Positions 1 through 7,825 of a stretch of 37,221 bases of DNA are shown in pieces. Numbering within the stretch: position 1 is the first letter of the stretch; every line of letters starts with the position of its first letter. The notes under the pieces were generated by a model, which did not search any database, was not told the DNA's origin, and was given only the letters and a program-made list of their open reading frames with translations. A program made the position numbers and the translations under genes. This DNA is from a virus. The stretch is taken from positions 1-37,221 of the IMG/VR virus record IMGVR_UViG_3300030106_007274. One strand, 5' to 3'.

Positions 1-1118
1 ATTGGTTTTTCTACATAGCAACTCACACAACCATAAAAACGCTCCCCTGTCTTAGGTTCTGGTAATAATAATAAATGCTGAGTACGTTCATCGAATTTGA
101 AATACCTTTTAGTAGATAACATTTTCTCCCGGGTCTCAAGGAATTGTTTTAAGATGTACCAACTAATTAAATCAAAACCATAATTACCCATGGCATAACT
201 AAAATATGTTTGTTGTGCTAAAGTTTGCTCAATAGTAAATAGAGTGTTTAAGCTATTACTACTAGCTTCTTCATGACTATATACATCTATAACCTTTCGC
301 TTTTGTCTAGTCAAATCATCGAAGTTACCAATAATAGGTTTTTGGGTAGTAAGTTGTTGAGTTGTAGTTGAGTCCGTAGAGACGGCATTTCTATTAGCAT
401 TAACAGAACCTGCTTTAGTCATCTCACTACCTAATACAATACCAACTGAAACAGCATTAGTATAACTACCGGCAACTTGCTCGCTTGATAACCCGGGTAT
501 AGAACTAACTTCAAATATTTCAGTTGATGTTGTAAATACATCACCATATTGAGTTAAACTTACATCAGCAGATTCGTTACTGTCTGTATCTCCTGAAACT
601 GCAATCACTAAAGCTTTTGAAACTTGGGCGTTAGAATCTTCGAGAGTAACTGTAAATGTATATTCAGATGGATCAACTGTAGCATCTCCAACATTAAATT
701 CAAATAAAGAAATAAACGTACCTTCACTATCTGCGTCAAACGATTTTGCAGAGTTTGTGGCTACTTCTGTAGTTGTTTTAGTAGTTACTTCAATTGTAGA
801 TTCATATGTCGATGTTAGCTCCGGGGTTAACGTCAACAGTTCTGCAATATTTAGACCTTTACCGCGCGTATACTTATCACTATCAAAAACTAAATGCTCT
901 TCAGTATAACCAGCATACTTACTAAAGAATTCAACAGAATGAGCGATATTAGTATATATTTGATTACCGTGTAACTCTAAATTAACAATAGGCCAACCAA
1001 GAGCGTACGATATTCTATCCGCGAGTCGCTGGTAGGTAGTAACTTGGTTTGCGAGATATGTAGAATATACTAAACCACCAGCACTTAAATATGAATCTGA
1101 CCAGGTATCTGTTGCCAC
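1..1118 (-). CDS. Virion structural protein, possibly gp13-like neck protein (3' end cut off)
   Basis: An open frame of 372 codons runs off the left window edge, so the C-terminus is missing. It starts at a GTG eight bases after the portal stop codon; no in-frame ATG lies at this end. Residues about 36-70 contain LGWPIVNLEL followed by QIYTNIAHSVEFFSKY. This resembles the LG.PV..VEL...QI....AL..F..Y pattern I recall from the N-terminus of T4-like neck protein gp13. The middle is Thr/Ser-rich and probably beta-structured. The visible C-terminal part (YGFDLISWYILKQF, then FDERTQHLLLLPEP) also resembles phage neck or connector proteins. Its place directly after the portal gene supports a virion role. 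The gp13 assignment is an inference; structural protein is more secure. A CATAAATA late-like box lies five bases before the GTG. Confidence 0.55.
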   Translation of the reverse strand, partial: MATDTWSDSYLSAGGLVYSTYLANQVTTYQRLADRISYALGWPIVNLELHGNQIYTNIAHSVEFFSKYAGYTEEHLVFDSDKYTRGKGLNIAELLTLTPELTSTYESTIEVTTKTTTEVATNSAKSFDADSEGTFISLFEFNVGDATVDPSEYTFTVTLEDSNAQVSKALVIAVSGDTDSNESADVSLTQYGDVFTTSTEIFEVSSIPGLSSEQVAGSYTNAVSVGIVLGSEMTKAGSVNANRNAVSTDSTTTQQLTTQKPIIGNFDDLTRQKRKVIDVYSHEEASSNSLNTLFTIEQTLAQQTYFSYAMGNYGFDLISWYILKQFLETREKMLSTKRYFKFDERTQHLLLLPEPKTGERFYGCVSCYVEKP

Positions 1119-1123
1119 ATAAT

Positions 1124-1131
1124 TATTTATG
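1124..1131 (-). promoter_or_regulatory. Late-like promoter box CATAAATA
   Basis: CATAAATA on the minus strand fits the T4/cyanophage late consensus NATAAATA. It lies five bases before the GTG of the structural gene at 1118, so a start about six bases after the box would begin the mRNA at the GTG. It overlaps the portal stop codon. A short AT-rich motif can arise by chance; the late virion context is the support. Confidence 0.35.
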
Positions 1132-2911
1132 TCGGCAACGCTGAAGTTTCACCGCCAGGCGTAGGTACTGGTTCAGGAGCTGGAGCTTCCTCTCCACCTG
1201 CATCCGGGGCTGCATCAGGGCCCATATCGGGTGGCATCTCTTCGCCACCAGGCCCAACCGGTGCGCCACCAACTGCTGGTGCGGCTCCACCTCCTGCGGC
1301 CCAATCAGCTCCTCCACTGCGTATACCTTCTAATTCATGTTGTAATGCAGCGTCTTTACGTAACCATTCCCTATTAGCCTTAATCTGTTCATCAGTCCAA
1401 CCAAGATACTCTTTCTGACTATATCCTTTAGATATAGACTCATTAGACGTAAGAGTGTTAAAGTTGTTAACTTTAAGATCAAGTATCTGTTGCTTACGTA
1501 ATTCAAAATAGTTACGAGGTGGTGTGAATTGTAAGTCAAAAGAGTTCTCTTTCAATTCATACTGTTTCCATAAATTTTTAAGCTTTAGGTGAGTAACAAA
1601 AGAGTCTTTTAATCCCTTAGCAAATTGGTGTTGTAATCTAACAATAAAGTTAGCAAACTTTAATTCTTCTCTCAACACATTAGCGTCGGCGCTATATTGA
1701 GAATTTTCGACATCTACTCTATTGGTTGGTACTTTAAGAGCCTTATATAACTTCTTAACGAAGTATACTAGGTCTTGTAGCTCTCCTAAATTTTGGCCTC
1801 CAGGTAATGTATTAACTTCCGTACCAGTGCTACCTTCCCTCTTAGGGAACCAATATGCATCTAATATAGATTGAGGGTTAAAAGAATTTACTCTCTTATC
1901 ATCATCTAAACTAAATGCCTTTTTACTCCAATAGTTTTGCATTAATTTACGAATATAACTTTCTGCTTTTGGAGGGCTCATATTACCAACATCTACATTA
2001 AACACTAACCGCTCTGGTGCTCTGACTAATCTATATATGATAATAGAATCTTCAATTAATGATAACTGTCTATAAGCTCTACGGGCATTTTCAATAAACG
2101 GTATTCTGAAGGTTTTATTTTCATTCCATGTACCAGAATTAATATAAGTAATCTGATTTTTTTCCATTGGAATAAAGTCTTTATCTTGCATCCCAGTATA
2201 ACTATCTTGATGTTCGTCTGCTTCTTTATGATGTTTTGCTTTGCGAAGTAAAAATGCTTTGACATGCATATTTTGATAATTATCATATACAGGATCAATT
2301 GCTTGTACTGGTACATTTATAACACCTAATATACCTTCTTTAAGATGTTTTTCGTGTATGATATTTTCAAAATATAATTCACCATCTACTAACAGATTTC
2401 GAATAAACTCCCATGCATTTTCTTTTAGATCAAAAAGATTAATAAATTTATCAAATTCTGAATGTAACAGCTTACTTACTAACGGATCAAAGTCTCCGAC
2501 TACATTGCGCATAGCAAAGGTAATCATGTTACCATGCTCATCTTCATTTAAAAACTCATCACAAATTTCATCTAGCGCGTCAGCAACCTCAGCAAATTGA
2601 GACATGGTTCGATAATCCCTAATACGACGATACTTATCTACATCTAAAGTAGCGTACATGAGTTCATTGTACGCTTTATCTGCTAAAAATGAACCAACAG
2701 GGTGGGTACCTTCTGGTAGTTTTGGTGCAATTACAGAGTGTTGTGCTAGTAATTCTTTACGCACAGTACCAGCTTTGTAGAACTCTTTAAACTTAGGGTT
2801 CTCTGCCGCAACATCATCGATAATTGCTGCTGGTGATCTATACGGTAAGTTATTAGCTATAAACTTTTGTAAGCCTCTACCGAATGTTCCTTTTCTTCCG
2901 TCGTCTGCCAT
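1127..2911 (-). CDS. 20: Portal vertex protein (T4 gp20 family)
   Basis: This 594-residue protein is the dodecameric portal through which DNA enters and leaves the head, and on which capsid assembly starts. The call rests on blocks I recognise from T4-like gp20: RQLSLIEDSIIIYRLVRAPE at residues 281-300, then RLVFNVDVGN (301-310), WFPKREG (354-360) and NTLPGGQNLGEL (367-378). Length is close to the family norm. The last 50 residues or so are low-complexity, rich in Gly, Ala, Pro and Glu, and look disordered. The start ATG follows the TAA of the upstream gene by one base, so the two are probably co-transcribed. No Shine-Dalgarno sequence is visible. Identification is secure; function is by family. 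Confidence 0.97.
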   Translation of the reverse strand: MADDGRKGTFGRGLQKFIANNLPYRSPAAIIDDVAAENPKFKEFYKAGTVRKELLAQHSVIAPKLPEGTHPVGSFLADKAYNELMYATLDVDKYRRIRDYRTMSQFAEVADALDEICDEFLNEDEHGNMITFAMRNVVGDFDPLVSKLLHSEFDKFINLFDLKENAWEFIRNLLVDGELYFENIIHEKHLKEGILGVINVPVQAIDPVYDNYQNMHVKAFLLRKAKHHKEADEHQDSYTGMQDKDFIPMEKNQITYINSGTWNENKTFRIPFIENARRAYRQLSLIEDSIIIYRLVRAPERLVFNVDVGNMSPPKAESYIRKLMQNYWSKKAFSLDDDKRVNSFNPQSILDAYWFPKREGSTGTEVNTLPGGQNLGELQDLVYFVKKLYKALKVPTNRVDVENSQYSADANVLREELKFANFIVRLQHQFAKGLKDSFVTHLKLKNLWKQYELKENSFDLQFTPPRNYFELRKQQILDLKVNNFNTLTSNESISKGYSQKEYLGWTDEQIKANREWLRKDAALQHELEGIRSGGADWAAGGGAAPAVGGAPVGPGGEEMPPDMGPDAAPDAGGEEAPAPEPVPTPGGETSALPT

Positions 2912-2912
2912 A

Positions 2913-3377
2913 TTAATTAATTGTTATTGCGCTAGTTGATCCTACGTCAGTACTAAAAATACCATACCCTGCTTGATTTACAGCTATGATATCAACGACA
3001 CCTGTTGCAGTTACCGTAGGAAACGTAACTGTCATCGTGTTATAGTTATTTAATGTATATGTCGTAGTAGGATACCCACTTACTTCTGGATAAGCAGCAG
3101 ATAGTCCAGATATTGTATCAAAATTAAACGCACTCACACTTGTTAACCCAGATGCACTAGTGAATAGTGGGGTATTGTCAGTGCAGCTTAATAATACATC
3201 TGTTACAGAATCAAAATTATATCCTTCGAAAGTATGAATAGCAGAAAAACCTGAATTAAGAGTAGTATACTGATTACCAGTATACTCTGGTCTAGCGGAT
3301 AGTTCTCTTGTTTCAAAGTTCGCGCTAAATGACGTTACATCGGTTAATGTACTATTGTATTTTATAAATTTACTCAT
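2913..3377 (-). CDS. Small probable virion protein, Ig/IPT-like
   Basis: I do not recognise a family. The ATG at 3377 (protein begins MSKFIKYNST, 154 residues) is preferred over an in-frame GTG four codons earlier, because it overlaps the end of the gp15-like gene in an ATGAGTAA junction. The protein is rich in Thr, Ser, Asn and Tyr and poor in charged residues. A C-terminal stretch, NTMTVTFPTVTATGVVDIIAV followed by NQAGYG, looks like the beta-strands of an immunoglobulin-like or IPT/TIG fold, common in phage decoration and tail proteins. It sits between gp15-like and gp20, so a minor virion component is likely. Fold and role are inferences from composition and neighbours. Confidence 0.6.
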   Translation of the reverse strand: MSKFIKYNSTLTDVTSFSANFETRELSARPEYTGNQYTTLNSGFSAIHTFEGYNFDSVTDVLLSCTDNTPLFTSASGLTSVSAFNFDTISGLSAAYPEVSGYPTTTYTLNNYNTMTVTFPTVTATGVVDIIAVNQAGYGIFSTDVGSTSAITIN

Positions 3378-4053
3378 AATCAAACCCACTCACAGGGACA
3401 AATTTTTGATCTATTGTGAAAATGTTCTTAGTATCTTCAGCAGCAGGTCCTTTGAATAACCAGCCTTTAATTATAAAGCTCGTATTAGCAATAACTCTTG
3501 CAGGTTGAGTACTAGATACCTCAATGGGATAATCTAAACTTATATCCCCTGACCATAAAACCTCTGATCTAATTTCATAGTTACTAGCTAAATTTTGAGA
3601 TGTAGGTATAATCCAGCTCATTATAATATATGGATTATTATAAGGAGCAAAGTTACTAATAATTTGATCCATGTCTGTTTGAAACTTTGTCATAATAGAC
3701 ATGTTGATACCAACATTAACTGGTAATGGAGTTTTTAAATGATCAGAATTAAGAGCACCACCACTTACTGTTGGTGCTTTACTAAAATAAAAGCCGGGAA
3801 TCTTATTAAAAACTCTATCTGGATCTCTAGTAATAGAAGTATAGTGTACAGCAACAACTGGGAGCTTTAAAGAACCTGCTTTATTGACTACATCATGAAG
3901 AGCACGTTCTTTAGGTCCGTAATAAAAACCAACTTTGAGCTGATCTACAACAGTTTTGCTCTTATTATATCTGTTTATTACAATACTATTAAAGGCAGTA
4001 ATAAACTGCCTTATCATATCTTTCAGCTCAAAACCATAGTATTGATTTTTCAT
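3370..4053 (-). CDS. 15: Tail sheath stabiliser / tail completion protein (T4 gp15-like)
   Basis: A 227-residue protein that I align by eye with T4 gp15, which caps the tail tube and sheath and joins the tail to the head. Matching features are an N-terminal YYGFELKDMIRQFITAFNSI-type segment followed by a FYYGPKERALHDV strand-helix, a central LPVNVGINMSIMTKFQTDMD block (equivalent to T4's YELSIFTRYEDDM), then QIISNFAPYNNPYI and a C-terminal FIIKGWLFKG (T4 FEVNGWMYPP). It is slightly shorter than T4 gp15, with a reduced C-terminus. It is the first virion gene after the helicase, a sensible place for a late promoter, and an AATAAATA box lies six bases before its ATG. Confidence 0.8.
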   Translation of the reverse strand: MKNQYYGFELKDMIRQFITAFNSIVINRYNKSKTVVDQLKVGFYYGPKERALHDVVNKAGSLKLPVVAVHYTSITRDPDRVFNKIPGFYFSKAPTVSGGALNSDHLKTPLPVNVGINMSIMTKFQTDMDQIISNFAPYNNPYIIMSWIIPTSQNLASNYEIRSEVLWSGDISLDYPIEVSSTQPARVIANTSFIIKGWLFKGPAAEDTKNIFTIDQKFVPVSGFDYE

Positions 4054-4059
4054 TATAAA

Positions 4060-4067
4060 TATTTATT
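4060..4067 (-). promoter_or_regulatory. Late-like promoter box AATAAATA before gp15
   Basis: AATAAATA on the minus strand fits the NATAAATA late consensus and lies six bases upstream of the gp15-like ATG, overlapping the helicase stop codon. It marks the boundary between a DNA-metabolism gene and the virion genes. No convincing -35 box is present, as expected for a gp55-dependent late promoter. The local sequence is very AT-rich, so chance is possible. Confidence 0.4.
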
Positions 4068-5706
4068 AAACAAACCGGTCTATAAAATATTTTGGCAATA
4101 AATTAAGATAGTCTGGAACTAGTTTTCTAATACCTCCTGCATCTAATACATATGTTATACTAGCATCATTCTCGTTTCTCGTACACCGACCGCATTGCTG
4201 AATAAACGTAGTAAACATCTTATTAGAGTACCACCTATAGTTATTCTTTGACATTTCTTTGATACGAACGTCGCCAAGGTCGGGCCACGGACATTTAATA
4301 ATGATACAAAACCGAGCAGTGTCTCCTTTGAGATCAACACCAAAGCTCATGGACGGACTTGCTAAAACCGTAGGCGCATCTGTATTGAGATGTTCGTTGA
4401 GTATATCTATATTATCTTTATCTCCACGAATACGATATAAAATACGCTTTGATCTAATATTATCTTTAAGCATATTAGTAATCTTATTAGATTGAGTATG
4501 TATCAATCCTTTGTCGTTTTTATGCTCTTGTAATATTTCTTTAACACACCCGACAATTTTAGGAAAACTATTCTCTAAGTTCTTTTTTGATAAATGAAAG
4601 TTACCAAACAAGATAGGAGATTTTTTTGGATCAAATGTTGAGGGTAGATCTATATATTTGTACTCATGCTCGGGTACACCTAAACCTCTCATAAAGCTTT
4701 TGTAATCAACAAACGTAGCTGACATTAATAATACTTTATCTGCATACTGAAACAAATGCTGAGCGAGATTATCTATCTTTTTAGGAATTAGTTTAATATA
4801 TTTTTTATTACGTTCATATATAGAGTGAATAATATATTCAGATTGACTCCATGTATCAGCGATTAAACTTAAGTCACTTTTTAAGTCGGTAATAAATTTG
4901 AACTCTTTCTTTCGATCTTCACTAATAGTATCTTGATGCTTATCTAGCATGCGCAAAAGCTCTACATACCTTGATTCAAGGTTAGAGTACAATGTACATA
5001 GATTATCGTAAAACCGTTTTCGGTTTGTGCTGTAAGGTAAACTAAAACCGTACTTATTCAGCTTACCGCACTCAATGCTACAACTATACCGACTAACAAT
5101 AACGTTTTCCAACTCCGATGCTTCGTCACATACAATAAGTTGTCTATTTTTTAAATGATCTGGTTTGTGAAAAAAACTAGAATAGTTTTCAATACTAATC
5201 TTAGCAGCAATAGATTTGTTTCTAGACTCATAATAATCACACCGATTACAATCCCAACATTCCTTTTTTAGCTTAGAGCTAAAAGCACATGGAGCAGCAT
5301 CAGCAGTACTTCGATCATCTATATTACAAATATAGCTACCTTTACCTTTAAGAGGTTTAACATCATTAAAATCTCTTATGTACTGATCTTGCAAGGCTTT
5401 AGTTGTAGTAAGAATAGATGTACCGTATCTTTTACTACCATTAAAATCATCTGCGTACTCATACACTCTGCGATTATTTTCCCAGCTAGTTTCGAAAGCA
5501 GAATAATTATGAATTAGTTTGGTAAGACGGGTAGGTGGTTTATTAAGACTGTTAGCAATAGCTTTAGCGATAAAACTCTTTCCACAACCAGTCGGGCCTT
5601 GTATGACTACAAACTTATTGTCTTGGAATGCATTAACAATATTAGGAATAGCATACTGCTGAGTTGAGGAAGGCTTGAAGCCTTTAGGAAAATGTTTTAA
5701 TCCCAT
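4066..5706 (-). CDS. Superfamily 2 helicase, DinG/XPD-like, probable Fe-S cluster
   Basis: A 546-residue ATP-dependent DNA helicase. Motif I (Walker A) is GPTGCGKS at residues 37-44, motif II is DEAS at 194-197 (DEAH-like), motif III is SAT at 329-331, motif V is SMSFGVDL at 452-459 and motif VI is QQCGRCTR at 503-510. Between motifs I and II lie five cysteines (127, 140, 150, 153, 156), where XPD and DinG hold a 4Fe-4S cluster; four of the five could be ligands. It probably unwinds DNA during replication, repair or recombination. It has its own TTGCTT-N16-TATAAT promoter seven bases before the ATG and a likely late promoter after it, so it appears separate from the virion genes it precedes. 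UvsW and Dda are less likely because of the cysteine insertion. Confidence 0.88.
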   Translation of the reverse strand: MGLKHFPKGFKPSSTQQYAIPNIVNAFQDNKFVVIQGPTGCGKSFIAKAIANSLNKPPTRLTKLIHNYSAFETSWENNRRVYEYADDFNGSKRYGTSILTTTKALQDQYIRDFNDVKPLKGKGSYICNIDDRSTADAAPCAFSSKLKKECWDCNRCDYYESRNKSIAAKISIENYSSFFHKPDHLKNRQLIVCDEASELENVIVSRYSCSIECGKLNKYGFSLPYSTNRKRFYDNLCTLYSNLESRYVELLRMLDKHQDTISEDRKKEFKFITDLKSDLSLIADTWSQSEYIIHSIYERNKKYIKLIPKKIDNLAQHLFQYADKVLLMSATFVDYKSFMRGLGVPEHEYKYIDLPSTFDPKKSPILFGNFHLSKKNLENSFPKIVGCVKEILQEHKNDKGLIHTQSNKITNMLKDNIRSKRILYRIRGDKDNIDILNEHLNTDAPTVLASPSMSFGVDLKGDTARFCIIIKCPWPDLGDVRIKEMSKNNYRWYSNKMFTTFIQQCGRCTRNENDASITYVLDAGGIRKLVPDYLNLLPKYFIDRFV

Positions 5707-5713
5707 GATTAAT

Positions 5714-5741
5714 ATTATAGCTGTTCTATAGAGAGAAGCAA
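5714..5741 (-). promoter_or_regulatory. Sigma70-like promoter of the helicase, leaderless layout
   Basis: On the minus strand TTGCTT (5741-5736) is followed by 16 bases and a perfect TATAAT (5719-5714), then seven bases and the helicase ATG at 5706. A start seven bases after the -10 box would leave a leader of about one base. TTGCTT also resembles a T4 MotA box (TGCTT core), here about 14 bases from the -10 compared with 11-13 in T4, so a middle promoter is an alternative reading. Confidence 0.65.
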
Positions 5742-6041
5742 GTCATAATATTTGTTACGGGGGTTTTTAACCATGTTTTGAGTTCGTACTTTTTGTATAA
5801 TATCGTCTTGATGAATATGAGACAAGCTATAGTCAAAATATACAAACTTTTTCTTTTTTAATATATCAAACGGATATAAAATTTCTACCTTTTTGCCGTT
5901 ACTAAAATGCAGCTTAATGTTAAAGTCTTTTAGTTCATACAAAAGTATCGTACCAGTACCTATTACTCGCTTTCTTGAAACGATTTTTACTTCGCTTTGT
6001 AATAAGGATTTTAAAGTTTTTTCAACTAAGTCGTGGGTCAT
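5715..6041 (-). CDS. Conserved-looking small protein of unknown function
   Basis: A 108-residue protein beginning MTHDLVEKTL. I chose the ATG at 6041 because it forms a four-base ATGA overlap with the stop of the upstream gene; a longer frame with an earlier ATG exists but would overlap that gene by about 70 bases. The protein is basic, with alternating strand-like segments (VKIVSRKRVIGTGTILLYEL, then IKLHFSNGKKVEILYPFDIL) and a Lys-rich KKKKF. No catalytic motif or membrane segment is visible. It belongs to a run of overlapping genes (gp62, GroES-like, the next small protein) and is probably co-expressed with them. I do not recognise the family. Confidence 0.6.
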   Translation of the reverse strand: MTHDLVEKTLKSLLQSEVKIVSRKRVIGTGTILLYELKDFNIKLHFSNGKKVEILYPFDILKKKKFVYFDYSLSHIHQDDIIQKVRTQNMVKNPRNKYYDLLLSIEQL

Positions 6042-6415
6042 ACGTTCATGAAGTTCATTTTTTCTTCTGCAGACATTGGTGCAATATTTTGAGACAAGTA
6101 CGTCCAAAATGTCTCATCTGCGTCTAAAGTAGAAATAAGATCTACTGTATCGCAATTAATTGTACGAAAGCCTTGCATTAATATGTCCCATGTAATAATT
6201 AAGTTTTCTTGATTGGGGTTATATTTAGGAGCTTGACGTGGTGGTCTATAATTTAAAACAGTACGACCCTCTACAGAGTTGAGAAGTTGCACATTGTTAG
6301 TGCACAACATTCTTCTAGAAGAAGGTCGCCCGGGTTTTGGATTTCTTCGAGCAAACTTTACTTCGCATACTTTATCAAGTAGTATGCTTTTTAAGTTACT
6401 CAGTCCTACTATCAT
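6038..6415 (-). CDS. Small protein, possible Sm-like/SH3-barrel (WYL_2, DUF2693) fold
   Basis: 125 residues. The pattern VCEVKFARRN at 16-25, RRMLCT at 34-39, a Pro/Asn-rich loop RPPRQAPKYNPNQ, then ITWDILMQGFRTINCDTVDLI resembles small phage proteins of the DUF2693/WYL_2 group as I recall them (strand, basic loop, M-C-T strand, then a W-D/W-R strand pair). That family has no firm function; it is common in T4-like cyanophages. The gene overlaps the upstream GroES-like gene by 20 bases and the downstream gene by four, so it lies within a translationally coupled group. The family assignment is tentative. Confidence 0.6.
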   Translation of the reverse strand: MIVGLSNLKSILLDKVCEVKFARRNPKPGRPSSRRMLCTNNVQLLNSVEGRTVLNYRPPRQAPKYNPNQENLIITWDILMQGFRTINCDTVDLISTLDADETFWTYLSQNIAPMSAEEKMNFMNV

Positions 6416-6878
6416 CTTGATCTATTTGCTCACATACACCAAAAAATCTTTGTTCACTTAAGAATAAACAATTACGGAGAGGACTATCAAAACCAGCGAC
6501 AGTAATATTGTCCACCTTAACTCCCTTGTCGTCAGGAAAGCAAACAATATCTCCAACACCACTATACTTACATGCAGGCCCAGCAAGTATAACGCGCGCG
6601 ATCCTCCAGGTGCGCTGTACTTGGGATAACGGAATATATATACCATTACGCTCAATTGTCTGACCGTCGTCCGCTAAATCTGCATATTGCGCTAAGACAA
6701 TATCATCCATTACTTTGCTTAACTTATAGCCATGTAAACTAAACTGATCTGTATTTTGATAGGTGTCAAGATCAATTAAGCTTCGCTTCGCAGAATGGTC
6801 AAATGCATCTCTTTCACTATCGGAAAGATCCATTTTATCCAGCTGCGCGTCATATGCTTTTTGTTGCTTATTGTTCAT
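6396..6878 (-). CDS. GroES-like co-chaperonin (gp31-type)
   Basis: 160 residues. After a polar N-terminal 45-residue stretch comes a region that fits a GroES beta-barrel: VMDDIVLAQYADLADDGQTI (strand and start of a mobile-loop-like segment), ERNGIYIPLSQVQR, then RIARVILAGPACKYSGVGDI and VCFPDDKGVKV. In GroES the equivalents are the D.v.v......... G.ivip loop and the V...G......v.vGD.V.f block. T4 gp31 replaces host GroES so that GroEL can fold the major capsid protein, and a similar role is likely here. The N-terminal extension is longer than in GroES. It overlaps gp62 by 11 bases. The family call is by eye and moderately sure. Confidence 0.6.
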   Translation of the reverse strand: MNNKQQKAYDAQLDKMDLSDSERDAFDHSAKRSLIDLDTYQNTDQFSLHGYKLSKVMDDIVLAQYADLADDGQTIERNGIYIPLSQVQRTWRIARVILAGPACKYSGVGDIVCFPDDKGVKVDNITVAGFDSPLRNCLFLSEQRFFGVCEQIDQDDSRTE

Positions 6879-7251
6879 ACTTTTTTATATTTACATCAAA
6901 TGTTTCTGAATACAAATTTATTTCTCTTTTAGATAATTCATATCGTTTAGAAAGCAATTCACATTCTTTTTTATCTGCCTTTTTCTTTTTTATATAACGA
7001 ATAAACTTGCGTTTAGTTTTAGGTATTAAGTTAAACATAAACTTGTAATGATCTAAGGAACTAAACGCAATACCATATTTGTTGACGGTGTTGTTAACAA
7101 GAAGAGTAATTTGAGGATTAATATGAGTAAGATACCTGTTCGTAATATACGGAGAATAGAGTCCACTATCGGCAATATTAATATCAACAGGATTACTATC
7201 AAAAGCGATGTTATTAATGAGATCGAATACATTGTTAATTGGTTTTGGCAT
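6868..7251 (-). CDS. 62: Sliding-clamp loader small subunit (gp62)
   Basis: 127 residues. In T4, gp62 forms a complex with gp44 that loads the gp45 sliding clamp onto primed DNA. Matches to the family are YSPYITNRYLTHI near residue 33 (the S.f..N..ls.fp motif), the helix following it (NNTVNKYG), FMFNLIPKTKRKFIRYIKKK (like T4 NYLMAAVPRGKRYGKWAK) and a C-terminal ELLSKRYELSKREINLY helix. It is shorter than T4 gp62 (about 187 residues) but close in size to marine T4-like versions. It overlaps the pyrophosphatase gene by 17 bases and the GroES-like gene by 11. No gp44 or gp45 gene is in the window. Confidence 0.8.
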   Translation of the reverse strand: MPKPINNVFDLINNIAFDSNPVDINIADSGLYSPYITNRYLTHINPQITLLVNNTVNKYGIAFSSLDHYKFMFNLIPKTKRKFIRYIKKKKADKKECELLSKRYELSKREINLYSETFDVNIKKYEQ

Positions 7252-7756
7252 TATATCTTTCGTGGGCTTCAGTAATTATTTTCTTAGTACGAGATTTCGA
7301 CAACCAACCACCGATCTCTACGACCTTATCTTCTAAGTCTTTGTAATGAGAAAAGAAGTTAAGAGTCGTACTCACCCAATGTGGTTCAAGATCTTTTAAG
7401 GTACGATATTCTCTTATATGGCTACAAGGAACAGCCACAACTTTGTAGTCTTTATCACCGTTGTCAGTCATATCTATTGTTGCGATAGGAGTAACCTCAA
7501 TTAACGTCCCCGTTTGTATAGGTATATTATTATAAACTACAATATCTAACGGGTCATTATCAAGTGCATGTGTTTGAGGTATGAAGCCATACGATGCTGT
7601 ATATATCATCGAACTATACAAGCATCTCGCTAGCTGGAATATGTCTAGCTCTTCATTATACTCATACTTCGCACTCGTACCCTTCGGTATTTCTATAATA
7701 CAATTTATTGTATCGGGAAATTTATTCCCGATTGGTATTCTCTCTACTAAATTCAT
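7235..7756 (-). CDS. ppa: Soluble inorganic pyrophosphatase (family I)
   Basis: 173 residues, close to the usual length of bacterial PPases (about 175). It hydrolyses pyrophosphate to two phosphates using divalent metal. The signature DNDPLD is at residues 66-71 (family D.D.[PE].D). IEIPKG at 21-26, KYEY at 30-33, YGFIP at 56-60, MTDNGDKDYKVVAVP around 96-110 and FFSHYKDLE at 134-142 match E. coli Ppa and supply the metal and phosphate ligands. I see no missing catalytic residue. It is immediately upstream of gp62 with overlapping ends, suggesting it clears the pyrophosphate released by the replisome; nucleotide-sugar synthesis in the neighbouring cluster also makes pyrophosphate. No clear promoter stands in front of it. 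Confidence 0.95.
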   Translation of the reverse strand: MNLVERIPIGNKFPDTINCIIEIPKGTSAKYEYNEELDIFQLARCLYSSMIYTASYGFIPQTHALDNDPLDIVVYNNIPIQTGTLIEVTPIATIDMTDNGDKDYKVVAVPCSHIREYRTLKDLEPHWVSTTLNFFSHYKDLEDKVVEIGGWLSKSRTKKIITEAHERYNAKTN

Positions 7757-7825
7757 GACAGTCTAAAACCCTTATAGTAAATTCATCGAACTTTTGCGAA
7801 AAAAATTTGGACATAGAACTCGACC

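Noticed and set aside
4066-5706. Identification of the helicase as T4 UvsW or Dda
   Set aside because: The five cysteines between motifs I and II and the QQCGRCTR motif fit the DinG/XPD group better.
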